Assembly (NCBI RefSeq): GCF_000710775.1
Contig: NZ_JOJP01000001.1
Coordinates: 3,594,693 to 3,658,692 of the forward strand
Reading direction: 5' to 3'
Length of the DNA: 64,000 bases
Source: Endozoicomonas elysicola
GTDB taxonomy: Bacteria; Pseudomonadota; Gammaproteobacteria; Pseudomonadales; Endozoicomonadaceae
Both the position numbers and the translations under genes were made by a program. Below the pieces are notes generated by a model. That model searched no databases, was not told the DNA's origin, and saw nothing but the letters and a program-made list of their open reading frames with translations. Shown in pieces: positions 16,008 through 25,715 of the stretch. Numbering within the stretch: the stretch's first letter is position 1; every line of letters begins with the position of its first letter.

Positions 16008-18719
16008 ATGAGTAATCCTTTCCAGAAGATTCCAGCCCCCGTTAAGGACAGTCTTTTTAACAAAAGCCAGTTCCGTGCAGACCTGACCATTTCTAAAACG
16101 CCAATCCCTGCCTATAAGAAGTGCCTTAAAGAAGCCACCGCTAAAATGGATCAATGGTTCATGGATGGAATGGATATTGAACAGCTGGTATTTGCCAGAG
16201 CCTGGCTTATTGATCAGGTGTTATGTCTGTCATGGGAACATCTGGACTGGACCAAAGGCTGCCCTATTGCCTTGCTGGCTGTTGGCGGCTATGGAAGGGG
16301 GGAACTTCACCCCGGTTCCGATATTGATATCCTGATTCTTCTTGAAGAAGACCATTATAATGAGCACCAAGATGCCATTGAGCATTTTTTGACGTTACTC
16401 TGGGATATAGGCCTGAAAGTCGGATCCAGTGTGCGATCTCTTGCCGAGTGCGCACATCAGGCAGTCAATGACCTGACTATCATTACAAACCTGATGGAAT
16501 CCAGAGTGATATCAGGCCCAGCCGTACTGCATGAGCGTTTGCTGGATATCACGGACACTGACCATATGTGGCCAAGCCAGCGATACCTTCAGGCAAAATT
16601 TGAAGAGCAACGTAAGCGACACCGGAAATACAACGATACCGAGTATGATCTGGAACCCAATATAAAAGGTTCTCCGGGTGGACTCCGGGATCTTCATATG
16701 CTGGGCTGGGTCGCTCGACGACACTACGGAACCCATGATCCCGCAGAGCTTCTGGAACTTGGCTTTCTAAGCAATGTTGAACACCAACAGCTACTGCGAT
16801 GCAGGGCATTTCTGTGGAAGATTCGCTGGGCCCTGCACTCACAGACCGGACGCAGTGAAGACCGACTGCTATTCGACCACCAACGGACACTGGCCAGTCA
16901 GTTTGGCTATCATGACCACACTGGCGCACTGGCTGTTGAGCAGTTTATGCAGAGCTATTTTCGAACGGTCATGATTGTCAGCCAGTTAAAGGACCTGCTG
17001 CTTCAACATTTTGATGATGATATTCTCAGTGCCGGTGAGTCTCAGGAAGTTCGCCCTATCAACGAACGATTTCAAGTGTGTAATAACTATATTGAAACCG
17101 TTCACGATAAAGTGTTTGCCGAATATCCGCCCGCAATACTGGAAATGTTTGTCCTTATAACCAGAGACCAGACGATTCAGGGACCGACAGCAGAAACCAT
17201 AAGATTACTCAGGGACTATCGCCACCTGGTAGATAGCACCTTTCGCAAAGACCCTCGGTGCACGCGGCTTTTTCTGGAGTTAATGAGAGCACCGTTCACA
17301 CTCACCGCCACACTGAGAAGAATGGCCCGTTATGGCATTCTGGGACGGTATCTACCAGAGTTTGGGCAAATCATTGGTCAGATGCAGTATGATCTGTTTC
17401 ATACATTAACTGTCGACGCCCACACTCTGCTACTGATCAAATACTTGCGCGGTTTCTCCTACGAAAAGAGTCGCCAGCAGTTCCCCATTGCGTCAAAAAT
17501 TATTCATAGAATTCCAAAACCCGAACTCCTCTATCTGGCAGGCCTGTACCACGACATCGGCAAAGGTCGCGGTGGAGATCACTCTCAACTGGGCGCAGTG
17601 GATGCAAAACAATTCTGTCGAGTGCATGGATTAAACAAAGAAGATACTTCATTGATTGTCTGGCTGGTTCAGGAGCACCTGACGATGTCAGTCACTGCTC
17701 AGAAAAAAGACCTGTCCGATCCTATCGTCATCCAGGACTTTGCCCGCCGTGTTGGCACAAGGGAAAGACTGAAATACCTCTATTTGCTGACGGTGGCCGA
17801 CATCAATGCGACAAACCCCGGGCTATGGAATGGCTGGAGAGCCTCCCTGCTCCAACAGTTATTTTCACAGACTCACCAGCTATTAAAAAGGGGTATTGAT
17901 AACCTTCCTGAACTCAATGAACAAATTGCCAATACCCAACAAAAGGCTTTGCTATTACTTAAGGAGAAGGGCTTTGAAGAAGCCTGGATCCTGAAGCTAT
18001 GGGAACAGTTCAACGATGAGTACTTTCTTCGACACCAGAGTGATGAGATCAGCTGGCAGACGGAAGGAATCCTGAACCATCGGCCCGGCAAGCCTTTGAT
18101 ACTGATCCCGGAAGTCAAAGATGGCTATGAGCATCAAGGTTCCAAAGTATTTGTTTATACCCATGACCAGTCCAACCTGTTTGCAGCGACAGTTGCGGCC
18201 TTCCATCAACTGGGACTGGCTATTCAGGATGCCCGAATTATTACGTCTAATAATAACTTCAGTCTGGATACCTACACCGTGCTTGAAGAAGATGGATCGG
18301 CTATTGGCCCCAACCCGGAGCGGATTCTTGACATACAGGTTCACTTACAGAATACACTGGCTGCGCCTGATAAATTTCCAGAACTCATTCGCCGAAGAAC
18401 ACCCCGGCAGCTTCGCTACTTCAACCGCGAACCGGTTGTCCTGATCAGTAACCAGGTCGAACCCAGACAAACCATTCTGGATATAACGGCTACAGACCGT
18501 CCCGGCTTGCTGGCCCTGATAGGAAAAAGCTTTGCCAAACTTCAATTACAGGTCCATGGCGCTAAAATTGCCACATTTGGTGAAAAGGTTGAAGATAGTT
18601 TTATTATTGCGGACAGTAATGGCGACACCATTCGTGACGCACAAAGCTGCAAAAAAATCTGTGATACATTGAGCAGTGTTTTACGAGAAGCATCCAGCCT
18701 TGACGCAATAACACCCTGA
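16008..18719 (+). CDS. glnD: [Protein-PII] uridylyltransferase / uridylyl-removing enzyme
   Basis: 903 residues, normal for GlnD. It senses glutamine and modifies or demodifies PII proteins (GlnB/GlnK), controlling nitrogen assimilation. Domains in order: nucleotidyltransferase with GGYGRGELHPGSDIDILIL (residues 93-111), the GlnD-linker region with DLEPNIKGSPGGLRDLH, an HD domain with LYHDIGKGRGGDHSQLGA (around residue 515), and two C-terminal ACT domains (ETVFV-like YTHDQSNLFAATVAAF and LDITATDRPGLLALIG). All key motifs are intact. It follows map at the distance of one inserted gene. Confidence 0.97.
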   Translation: MSNPFQKIPAPVKDSLFNKSQFRADLTISKTPIPAYKKCLKEATAKMDQWFMDGMDIEQLVFARAWLIDQVLCLSWEHLDWTKGCPIALLAVGGYGRGELHPGSDIDILILLEEDHYNEHQDAIEHFLTLLWDIGLKVGSSVRSLAECAHQAVNDLTIITNLMESRVISGPAVLHERLLDITDTDHMWPSQRYLQAKFEEQRKRHRKYNDTEYDLEPNIKGSPGGLRDLHMLGWVARRHYGTHDPAELLELGFLSNVEHQQLLRCRAFLWKIRWALHSQTGRSEDRLLFDHQRTLASQFGYHDHTGALAVEQFMQSYFRTVMIVSQLKDLLLQHFDDDILSAGESQEVRPINERFQVCNNYIETVHDKVFAEYPPAILEMFVLITRDQTIQGPTAETIRLLRDYRHLVDSTFRKDPRCTRLFLELMRAPFTLTATLRRMARYGILGRYLPEFGQIIGQMQYDLFHTLTVDAHTLLLIKYLRGFSYEKSRQQFPIASKIIHRIPKPELLYLAGLYHDIGKGRGGDHSQLGAVDAKQFCRVHGLNKEDTSLIVWLVQEHLTMSVTAQKKDLSDPIVIQDFARRVGTRERLKYLYLLTVADINATNPGLWNGWRASLLQQLFSQTHQLLKRGIDNLPELNEQIANTQQKALLLLKEKGFEEAWILKLWEQFNDEYFLRHQSDEISWQTEGILNHRPGKPLILIPEVKDGYEHQGSKVFVYTHDQSNLFAATVAAFHQLGLAIQDARIITSNNNFSLDTYTVLEEDGSAIGPNPERILDIQVHLQNTLAAPDKFPELIRRRTPRQLRYFNREPVVLISNQVEPRQTILDITATDRPGLLALIGKSFAKLQLQVHGAKIATFGEKVEDSFIIADSNGDTIRDAQSCKKICDTLSSVLREASSLDAITP

Positions 18720-18747
18720 CTTTTCAAACTGTAGAATTGAGATTAAT

Positions 18748-18768
18748 GTGCCAGATAATTTCTGGCAC
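18748..18768 (+). terminator. Hairpin after glnD
   Basis: An 8-bp perfect stem (GTGCCAGA / TCTGGCAC) with a 5-nt loop, 29 nt after the glnD stop. There is no T-tract, so it may stabilise the 3' end rather than terminate alone. Confidence 0.45.
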
Positions 18769-18877
18769 TCAAAATCCGCACCGTTTCTGGTGAATGGCCA
18801 GATACACATTCCTTCTATCCAATTAGAAGTCAATTATCGTACAATTCAGCAGCAATTTATTGCCGAATCATCAGTAC

Positions 18878-19021
18878 TATACCCAAAGGATTTCAAGTTG
18901 CTACGCGGCGGCAAGTAAGCAAAGCCCCTTGAGCCTACAAATAGTAGGTGATCGGACTGAGCTGGCGTTCCAGTAAACGAATGCAGCCAACAAAGTAGCT
19001 ATTTGCAAGGCAACGGGTATA
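18878..19021. repeat. ERIC-like intergenic palindromic element
   Basis: 144 bases bounded by TATACCC and GGGTATA. The internal order matches the enterobacterial repetitive intergenic consensus: ATTTCAAGTTGC, then CGGCGGCAAG, then a central palindrome around AGCCTACAAATAGTAGGTGA, then GCAGCCAACAAAG and AGCTATTTGCAAGGCAACGGGTAT. It is about 17 bases longer than the usual 127 bp, the excess lying near TTCCAGTAAACG (18969-18980). It sits between glnD and corA in non-coding DNA. The assignment rests on recalled consensus and the palindromic layout. Confidence 0.7.
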
Positions 19022-19146
19022 TGGCAATCTACCCATGACTCTGTGTCATCAGGTATTTAGCGTTTTATGGTCTGGATGATCCGACAATCCAGTGACTGGT
19101 GCTCAGCACCCCTCTCAAAGCTGTTTACCAATAAAAGGCAGTAACC

Positions 19147-20100
19147 ATGATCTATGCCTATAGTGCTCAGGAAAACCAATTTTCCATTGACCGGGTTACC
19201 CCAGATTTCCCTCCGGCCAAGGGCACTATATGGTTAGAAGCCACTGAACCGGATAGTGACGAACACCACTGGTTGACTACGCACTTTCCCGGATGCCTGC
19301 CTGAAGAAGAGGACCTGGGTGAAATTGAGATATCATCACGCTACTTTGAGACAGAAAGCGGTATTCATATCCGCTCACTGTTTCCGCATCGTGCCGGTCA
19401 CGATCTGAGAAACATTAACGTTGCCTTCAACCTGAGATCCGACAAACTCATCACCCTGCAGGATGAGCCCACAGGCCTGTTCAGGCTGATGCGTAAACAT
19501 TTGAAAACACAGCATGTTAAAGCCGCCACACCACTGGATGTTCTCATCGCACTGTTTGATGCCAAGGTTGAATATCTGGCGGATACCCTGGAAGAAGTAT
19601 ACGAAGACCTGGAAGAGGTCAGCCAGAATGCACTTTCAGAACAGTATAAGGATGTTAATGAACAGCTACGAACCATCACACTTCAGGAAGACCTGAATGG
19701 CAAAGTAAGGCTGAATCTGCTGGATACGCAGCGCTCTCTCCGTTACCTGATGCGTTCATGCAACCATATGCTGAACGATGAACAGCGGGACAATATTCGG
19801 GATATGCTCCGGGATATTGAATCCCTGACACCGCATACCGGCTTTATATTTGAGAAAATCAACTTCCTGATGGAATCGACCATGGGTTATATCAATCTTG
19901 AGCAGAACAATATCATCAAGATTTTCTCGGTTGCCGCTGTGATGTTTCTGCCTCCAACATTGATAGCCAGTATTTACGGAATGAACTTTAAAACCATGCC
20001 AGAGCTTTCCGTTGAGTACGGCTACCCTCTTGCCCTGGGGCTTATGCTGCTAAGCGCACTGGCAACGTTTCTTTTCTTCAAACGAAAAGGCTGGCTGTAG
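19147..20100 (+). CDS. corA: CorA-family magnesium/metal ion transporter
   Basis: 317 residues. The C-terminus has two membrane helices with the signature YGMNF between them (residues about 277-281), followed by a family-typical second helix and a basic end (FFKRKGWL). The N-terminal part is the cytosolic funnel, with a long acidic helix (LADTLEEVYEDLEEVSQNAL). CorA forms pentameric channels for Mg, Co or Ni; the substrate is not decided by sequence. A structured repeat element begins directly after its stop codon. Confidence 0.92.
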   Translation: MIYAYSAQENQFSIDRVTPDFPPAKGTIWLEATEPDSDEHHWLTTHFPGCLPEEEDLGEIEISSRYFETESGIHIRSLFPHRAGHDLRNINVAFNLRSDKLITLQDEPTGLFRLMRKHLKTQHVKAATPLDVLIALFDAKVEYLADTLEEVYEDLEEVSQNALSEQYKDVNEQLRTITLQEDLNGKVRLNLLDTQRSLRYLMRSCNHMLNDEQRDNIRDMLRDIESLTPHTGFIFEKINFLMESTMGYINLEQNNIIKIFSVAAVMFLPPTLIASIYGMNFKTMPELSVEYGYPLALGLMLLSALATFLFFKRKGWL

Positions 20101-20101
20101 C

Positions 20102-20364
20102 TAGGGGGCGTTATCAACTGGACATACAACCAGCCACCCATTATTTGTACCAGACAAGGCGCGAGCTGTGTAGTGTGGTTGCTCCACATGAGCAGTGAGC
20201 AACGCAGCATGGTGCAAATAATGGGTGGCCCTTTGGGTTGGCCATACAAGCACTCATGCCGTGTTGAACGTCTTGAACAGGGAACCACCATGTCCTGCGC
20301 CGTTCACCTTGCCTGAGTGCTTGTATGGCCAACTGGTTGAATGGCCAGTTGGTAACGCCCCCTA
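20102..20364. mobile_element. Fold-back (MITE-like) element, copy 1
   Basis: 263 bases with terminal inverted repeats (left TAGGGGGCGTTATCAACTGG, right its complement with one mismatch). Between them are two internal hairpins: arm A 20134-20151 with 20211-20228 (17 of 18 paired) enclosing a smaller stem (20178-20184 with 20197-20203), and arm B 20237-20256 with 20314-20333 (20 of 20 paired). The layout is cloverleaf-like. A second copy in opposite orientation lies at 48228-48510. There is no transposase; short open frames inside both copies are by-products. It starts one base after the corA stop, so it forms the 3' end of that transcript. Confidence 0.8.
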
Positions 20365-20447
20365 ATGAAATATTAGCCTCTGTTATCAGCCATCAGGGGC
20401 TATACTCTTCTCACCTCAAGCCAAGATTCACTGGGGTGATTCCTATC

Positions 20448-20936
20448 ATGAGCATTCCCAACACAGTCCATAATTATCTCTCTGAACAGAAGATTCCCTA
20501 TCACACGATCAGACACCAACCCAGCAAAAGTTCAGTCCAGAGTGCCATTGCTGCGCAGATCCCACTCCACCAGCTGGCCAAAGCTGTTGTCCTGAAAGAC
20601 AATCAGGATCACTACCTGATGGCCATTTTACCTGCCGCAAACCGGGTCAATATTCACCAGGTGAGTCAAATCACCAATTCAAGGCTTCAACTTGCAACCG
20701 AGCATGAGCTTAACTGCACATTCAAGGACTGTGAACCCGGTGCCATTCCTCCTCTCGGCCAGCCCTATCATATGAATATGCTCTTTGATAACCGGATTTG
20801 CCATAATCCGGATATCTATCTGGAAGCCGGTGACCACGAAACATTGATCCATTTATTACAGAGTAGTTTTCAACAGCTTATCGACGGCCAGCCTCATGAT
20901 GACCTCTGCTCAGCCCCACCAAAAAACATGAAATAA
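20448..20936 (+). CDS. YbaK/EbsC-type aminoacyl-tRNA editing domain protein
   Basis: 162 residues beginning MSIPNTVHNYLSEQKIPYHT, with the family pattern: LAKAVVLKDNQDHYLMAILPAANRVN carries the conserved Lys and the central strand, followed by EHELNCTFKDCEPGAIPPLG, the GxxPPxG motif found in prolyl-tRNA editing proteins. Such proteins deacylate mischarged tRNA in trans. The ATG at 20448 has GGGGTGA upstream; the frame is open back into the fold-back repeat but that part is not protein-like. The C-terminus carries about 20 extra residues of low complexity. Confidence 0.82.
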   Translation: MSIPNTVHNYLSEQKIPYHTIRHQPSKSSVQSAIAAQIPLHQLAKAVVLKDNQDHYLMAILPAANRVNIHQVSQITNSRLQLATEHELNCTFKDCEPGAIPPLGQPYHMNMLFDNRICHNPDIYLEAGDHETLIHLLQSSFQQLIDGQPHDDLCSAPPKNMK

Positions 20937-21176
20937 CCACCGATGATCTCCTGCCTCGTTTATAACCCGGTGTCTATATTAATGTCAGGGTGCCATTCGA
21001 CTGAGTGAATCCCTGAGGTCCGTAAGGCTTCTTAACTACCACTTTCACAGATAGCGTCCATACTGATATCAGATAGTTCGCTCTCGAACGAACCCGTCAC
21101 CAGAAGGGCTATTCCACTTAAAAAGGAGCAGATCCCGGTAAAACATCCAATAATCGGGGATCCTGAAGCTGAGAAT

Positions 21177-22508
21177 ATGAATCAGAGACTGAGTTTACAG
21201 AATATTGTTGGTATGGGGTTTATGGTATTCGCCATGTTTCTCGGTGCAGGGAATCTGATTTTTCCCCCTATGGTAGGACAGCTGGCTGGGGAGGACATGT
21301 GGTATGCTGCCGCGGGCTTTTTGATAACCGGGGTTGGCCTGCCATTATTGGGTATTGTTGCCATCTCCAGAGTGGGAGGCGGGTTTAATGAGATCAGTGG
21401 GGAAATGCCCAGACCGTTGATCATTGCCCTTGGAACCTGCATTTACCTTATTATTGGGCCATTATACGCAGTACCCAGAACAGCCCTGGTGTCCTATGAA
21501 GTTGGACTTACACCTTTTCTACCCGAATCCAGCGAGTTTACACAGCTTATATTCAGCCTGATTTTCTTTAGCATCTCCTGGTATCTATCTATTCGTCCAG
21601 GCAAACTTCTTGAATCGGTAGGAAAGCTGATTACACCGGCTCTTATTGCCCTGCTGGTAATCCTTGGCCTTTCTCCCATCATATCACCGCTTGGCGTACC
21701 CGGTAATGCCATGGGAACCTATACCGAAACCCCGTTTATCAAGGGCTTTCTGGAAGGGTATATGACCATGGATGCTCTGGCGGCATTGATGTTTGGTATT
21801 GTTATTATTACCAACCTCAAATCCCATGGCATTAAAGAAAAGGCTAGCCTGTTTCATTACAGCATCACCACCGGGGTAATTGCAGCCATTGGTCTGGCCT
21901 TGGTTTACCTGTCTCTATTCTACCTGGGAGCAACCAGCCGGGAAGTAGCTCCAGATCCCGGCAACGGCGGACAAATTCTGACCACCTATGCCGAAACACT
22001 GTTTGGCACGACCGGTATCGCCTTGCTGGCAGCCGTTGTAACCCTGGCTTGCCTTACAACTGCAATTGGCTGTATTACTGCCGCCAGTGAATACTTTGAC
22101 GAGATGTTTGAAAAAATAAGTTATCGATCAATCGTTACCATCATCAGTATTGTCTGTGTTTTCTTTGCCAATATGGGATTGAATGAGATCATTGACCTTT
22201 TCATTCCTGTACTGCTGATTCTATACCCGATATCCATTGGATTAATCTTTCTGGGCCTGATCAGAGACTGGTTACCAAACCCGGTTTTAACCTACCGAGC
22301 GACGCTAGCGACCACCTTTTTTCTTAGCATCATTGATCTACTGAGAATTAAAGATTACGCAGGACTACAGCCAATCCTGCAACCTTTCAGCCTTATTCCC
22401 GGCTATGAAGATCACATGATTTGGCTACTGCCTTCAATTGCTATATTATTAATCACAATCTTCCTCGGCTTTGCCATCAAGCCAGCATCGAATTGTGAGA
22501 TGCCATAA
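21177..22508 (+). CDS. brnQ: Branched-chain amino acid:cation transporter (BrnQ/LIVCS)
   Basis: 443 residues, about 12 hydrophobic segments. The N-terminus MGFMVFAMFLGAGNLIFPP is the family signature. BrnQ takes up Leu, Ile and Val with Na+ across the inner membrane. Other typical segments: PLYAVPRTALVSYEVG, MDALAALMFGIVIITNLKSHG and LTTAIGCITAASEYF. The start at 21177 is about 10 nt downstream of a weak AAGCTGAGAA; a 240-nt spacer precedes it. A long hairpin follows the gene. Confidence 0.94.
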   Translation: MNQRLSLQNIVGMGFMVFAMFLGAGNLIFPPMVGQLAGEDMWYAAAGFLITGVGLPLLGIVAISRVGGGFNEISGEMPRPLIIALGTCIYLIIGPLYAVPRTALVSYEVGLTPFLPESSEFTQLIFSLIFFSISWYLSIRPGKLLESVGKLITPALIALLVILGLSPIISPLGVPGNAMGTYTETPFIKGFLEGYMTMDALAALMFGIVIITNLKSHGIKEKASLFHYSITTGVIAAIGLALVYLSLFYLGATSREVAPDPGNGGQILTTYAETLFGTTGIALLAAVVTLACLTTAIGCITAASEYFDEMFEKISYRSIVTIISIVCVFFANMGLNEIIDLFIPVLLILYPISIGLIFLGLIRDWLPNPVLTYRATLATTFFLSIIDLLRIKDYAGLQPILQPFSLIPGYEDHMIWLLPSIAILLITIFLGFAIKPASNCEMP

Positions 22509-22534
22509 GTGTCATTTGTACAACGTATGTTTTG

Positions 22535-22565
22535 TTGTCTGTGCAGCTTCTACCTGCACAGACAA
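22535..22565 (+). terminator. Hairpin after brnQ
   Basis: A perfect 12-bp stem (TTGTCTGTGCAG / CTGCACAGACAA) with a 7-nt loop 27 nt after brnQ. No T-run follows directly. The rest of the 409-base gap up to 22917 holds no gene and no other motif I recognise. Confidence 0.5.
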
Positions 22566-22917
22566 ATAAGTCTGCCCCCCCGTAAATCGTCTTTTTTGCT
22601 CAGAATACACCCCAACCCTCTCATAATGCCCTCATAACCACCAGTTAATTGATACCGGTTACTATCAACTAAAGCCGGACATCAATATTCGTCTTAACAT
22701 TACCGGATGCTTATCAGAATTTAATCATGATTGGGAATTGGCAAGCGGAGGCAGATCAAGTAAGCTTCCTCATTTTTAGTTGCCGATACTTCAGCCACTA
22801 TAACCAGAAGCAGGTTTTTAGACCTCTCTGATTCCGTTGATCACAGGCAACAGCCATGGCTGCACGCATATGACGCGTGAACCCTAATAATCCCCAAAAA
22901 ATCGTAGTGCTAGTCAC

Positions 22918-24081
22918 ATGTCCCGCAACTTGGCCCTGCCCGCTTTACTTTTTTTAATCATGATTTTAACCGGCTGCCAGACAGTTTTTTATAAAGAGCG
23001 TCCCAGAAAGGACGATTCAAGTATTATTCAACCCGTTCCAGTCCCTGAGAAGTCGGAACGTCCCATGGTGCCATCAAGACCGGAGGAAACAACCCTGCCT
23101 CCTGCCAAGACCCATGCGATTACCATCCGGGAACAGACCATACAGACCCCGGCCCACTTGGATGGGCGTCTGGTGCTGGGTATCAATGAAACAGCCTCCT
23201 TACCCAACCTGAACCTCACTATGCAGGCAAAACTGGATACCGGTGCAGAAAACAGCTCCGTTGATGCCAGAAACATCCAGTTCTTTGAACGAGACGGAAA
23301 AAAGTGGGTCAAATTTGATCTTCACCGAACTTCCAAAGGTACGATACCTCTGGAACAACCCGTTAAAGGCATCATAAAAATCAAGCGACCAGGGCTGACC
23401 TCCATTGAGCGTCCGGTCATCCACCTGACAGTGACTATTGGAGAGATTACCCAGGCGATCCCGGTATCTCTCACCGATCGAAGTAAATACGAGTCGCCAC
23501 TGTTAATAGGAAGAAGCTTTATGCAGGACCTTGCTGTTATTGATGTCAACCAGAAGTTTATCGCCACCAAGTCGGTGATCAGCTCCAATAACCGCAAAGC
23601 TGAAGTTCCTATTACCCAGAAGTCATACACTCGGGCAACCATCAAGCCTGTCAGTGTGAAGGGGATGACGACCCTGGGAGCTGTTGAGCATATGGCACTA
23701 CCAGACACAGGCACTGTTCTGAAGGCTCGCATTGATACTGGTGCACTGACGTCTTCTATTGATGCACGGGATATCGAACTATTCCAAAAGAATGATCATG
23801 ACTGGGTCCGTTTTCAACTGGCAAACTCTGTTGGTGACCTTGTTACTATGGAAGAGCCGGTTACCCGCTTTGTCCGCATCAAGCGGCATGGAGAAGATTC
23901 TGAACGCCGCCCGGTAATTACACTAAACGCCCAGATTGGCAGTATTTCCCGACCAACACAGTTTACCTTGCGCAGCCGGGAAAACTATGAATACCCTGCA
24001 CTTATCGGCGCCCGCTTTCTTGAGAAACGGGCTCTGGTTGACGTATCCAGAGAATATACTTCCGATACCAAGCAGCCTTGA
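22918..24081 (+). CDS. Lipoprotein with two retropepsin-like (RimB/putative zinc protease) domains
   Basis: 387 residues. A lipobox (LTGC, Cys20, followed by Gln) marks an outer-membrane lipoprotein. Two homologous domains follow: the first carries KLDTGAENSSVDA (Asp107), the second RIDTGALTSSIDA (Asp273), each followed by a WVKF or WVRF strand, a KRPG or KRHG loop, ERRPVI-type strand and LLIGR or ALIGAR near the end. This is the family annotated as ATP-dependent zinc protease (PF05618), now seen as a retropepsin-like aspartic peptidase. Both DTGA motifs are intact. It heads a cluster with an inactive transglutaminase/7TM protein and an ATP-grasp ligase, 53 nt and 39 nt apart. Confidence 0.85.
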   Translation: MSRNLALPALLFLIMILTGCQTVFYKERPRKDDSSIIQPVPVPEKSERPMVPSRPEETTLPPAKTHAITIREQTIQTPAHLDGRLVLGINETASLPNLNLTMQAKLDTGAENSSVDARNIQFFERDGKKWVKFDLHRTSKGTIPLEQPVKGIIKIKRPGLTSIERPVIHLTVTIGEITQAIPVSLTDRSKYESPLLIGRSFMQDLAVIDVNQKFIATKSVISSNNRKAEVPITQKSYTRATIKPVSVKGMTTLGAVEHMALPDTGTVLKARIDTGALTSSIDARDIELFQKNDHDWVRFQLANSVGDLVTMEEPVTRFVRIKRHGEDSERRPVITLNAQIGSISRPTQFTLRSRENYEYPALIGARFLEKRALVDVSREYTSDTKQP

Positions 24082-24134
24082 GCGGCATGCAGCCTTTTGA
24101 GCAGTAATATAGACAGTAAAAAGCGAGGGAAAGA

Positions 24135-25676
24135 ATGAAAGGTCGTTTTCAGCTTGGCCTTATGGTCGCTGTTCTGATTGTGGCCGGCCTTGGATTAACC
24201 CTGTACAAACATTTTGCACTGGGCTTTCCTCTGCTGGGTAAAGATGTCACAACGGTTTGGAGCATTGAGGCCTGGGTCAGTTTTAAAGCCCAGGATCAGG
24301 CAGCCCAGGCCAGCCTGACCCTTCCCGACCAACAGTCCGATGTACGAATTCTGGATGAGTCATTTGCTTCACCCGGCTATGGTATCAATCAAACCAATGA
24401 CGGAGGCCAGCGTCGTGCAGTATGGAGCATTCGCAAAGCGGATGGCCGCCAGGACCTGTTCTATAAGGTTAAACTTCACCTGGAACAGGGCATCAGCCCA
24501 AGCGTAAATGACCAGCCTGAAGCATTTATTGCTCCCGTTCTTCCTGAACCTTATCAAACTGCAGCAAAAAGCCTGTTGAAACGAGTAACAGACCGCTCAG
24601 CAGACCCTGTCAGCTTTGCCGGCACTATGATCAATCAGTTTAATGCCAAAGAACCCAGTCAGAATACCAATATGCTGCTTGGCATGGTGGAAGAAGGCGT
24701 AAAACTCCCTGATTTGCTGGTCAACCTACTTCACATGGCGAATATTCCTGCCCGCATTGTTCGCGGACTGCACCTTGAAGATGGCCGTCGTCGACAACCC
24801 ATCGTTGACATGATTGAAGTGTACGATGGCACCGAGTGGCAGCTCTTTGACCCGAAAACCGGCAAAGCTGGCAACCCTGATGCATTTTTTCTCTGGCAGC
24901 GCGGCGCCAAATCACTTCTGGATGTAATGGGTGGCGTTAATTCAGACGTTAAGTTCTCAATTATTTCCCAGAATATACCCACCCGCGAGCTGGCACTTAC
25001 ACAGGCCACGCAAGATGGAGCCGCATTAATTGATTTCTCCATCTACTCTCTGCCACTTGAAATTCAGAACGCTTTTAAAATTATCCTGCTGATTCCCATT
25101 GGCGTTCTTGTAGTCCTGATTATGCGCATTATGGTTGGGCTGCGTACATCCGGTACCTTTATGCCCGTGCTTATTGCCATGGCATTCCTGCAAACACAGT
25201 TACTCCCCGGCCTGGTGATTTTTATATCCTTGGTATCTATTGGCTTATGGATTCGATCCTTTCTCAGTCAGCAAAATATGCTGCTAGTTGCACGACTGGG
25301 CGCAGTCATTATCGTTGTCATATTGATCATGGCTGCCATGAGTATCCTGAGCTGGAAAATGGGCATCACGCAGGCACTCACGGTCACCTTCTTCCCTATG
25401 ATTATCCTGGCCTGGACCATTGAAAGAATGTCAATCCTCTGGGAGGAGGAAGGGCCCAAGGATGTCGTCAAAGAAGGCGGCGGTAGTCTCCTGGTAGCAA
25501 CAATGAGCTATCTGCTGATGTCGAACCACATCGTTGAACAACTGACCTTCAACTTCCCTGAATTGATGCTGACGTTACTCGGTATCGTTCTGCTACTGGG
25601 CCAATACACTGGCTACCGCCTGCTGGAATTAAAACGGTTCTACCCACTGGTTCACTCTGAAAATAAGCAGTCATGA
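24135..25676 (+). CDS. Inactive transglutaminase fused to 7-TM domain (UUP1-type)
   Basis: 513 residues. One N-terminal membrane helix (about 8-28), a periplasmic part with a transglutaminase-like fold (LLHMANIPARIVRGLHLEDG, then MIEVYDGTEWQLFDP), and a C-terminal block of about seven membrane helices from residue 310. Active transglutaminases need a Cys before the IPAR strand and a His near the WVEV strand; neither is present here, so the fold is probably a binding domain. Such genes are regularly found between an ATP-dependent zinc-protease-like gene and an ATP-grasp ligase, exactly as here, and the trio is thought to modify or cleave a periplasmic or peptide-linked product. The precise role is unknown. 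Confidence 0.85.
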   Translation: MKGRFQLGLMVAVLIVAGLGLTLYKHFALGFPLLGKDVTTVWSIEAWVSFKAQDQAAQASLTLPDQQSDVRILDESFASPGYGINQTNDGGQRRAVWSIRKADGRQDLFYKVKLHLEQGISPSVNDQPEAFIAPVLPEPYQTAAKSLLKRVTDRSADPVSFAGTMINQFNAKEPSQNTNMLLGMVEEGVKLPDLLVNLLHMANIPARIVRGLHLEDGRRRQPIVDMIEVYDGTEWQLFDPKTGKAGNPDAFFLWQRGAKSLLDVMGGVNSDVKFSIISQNIPTRELALTQATQDGAALIDFSIYSLPLEIQNAFKIILLIPIGVLVVLIMRIMVGLRTSGTFMPVLIAMAFLQTQLLPGLVIFISLVSIGLWIRSFLSQQNMLLVARLGAVIIVVILIMAAMSILSWKMGITQALTVTFFPMIILAWTIERMSILWEEEGPKDVVKEGGGSLLVATMSYLLMSNHIVEQLTFNFPELMLTLLGIVLLLGQYTGYRLLELKRFYPLVHSENKQS

Positions 25677-25715
25677 GTTTAAAAAGCATCAGAGGATAAT
25701 AGAGGTGGGTTTCCC

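Noticed and set aside
20022..20291. Minus-strand 89-residue frame sharing GMVVPCS-type sequence or its relatives with a frame at 48220-48429
   Set aside because: The similarity comes from the two copies of the fold-back element, not from a conserved protein; the frame also runs into corA.
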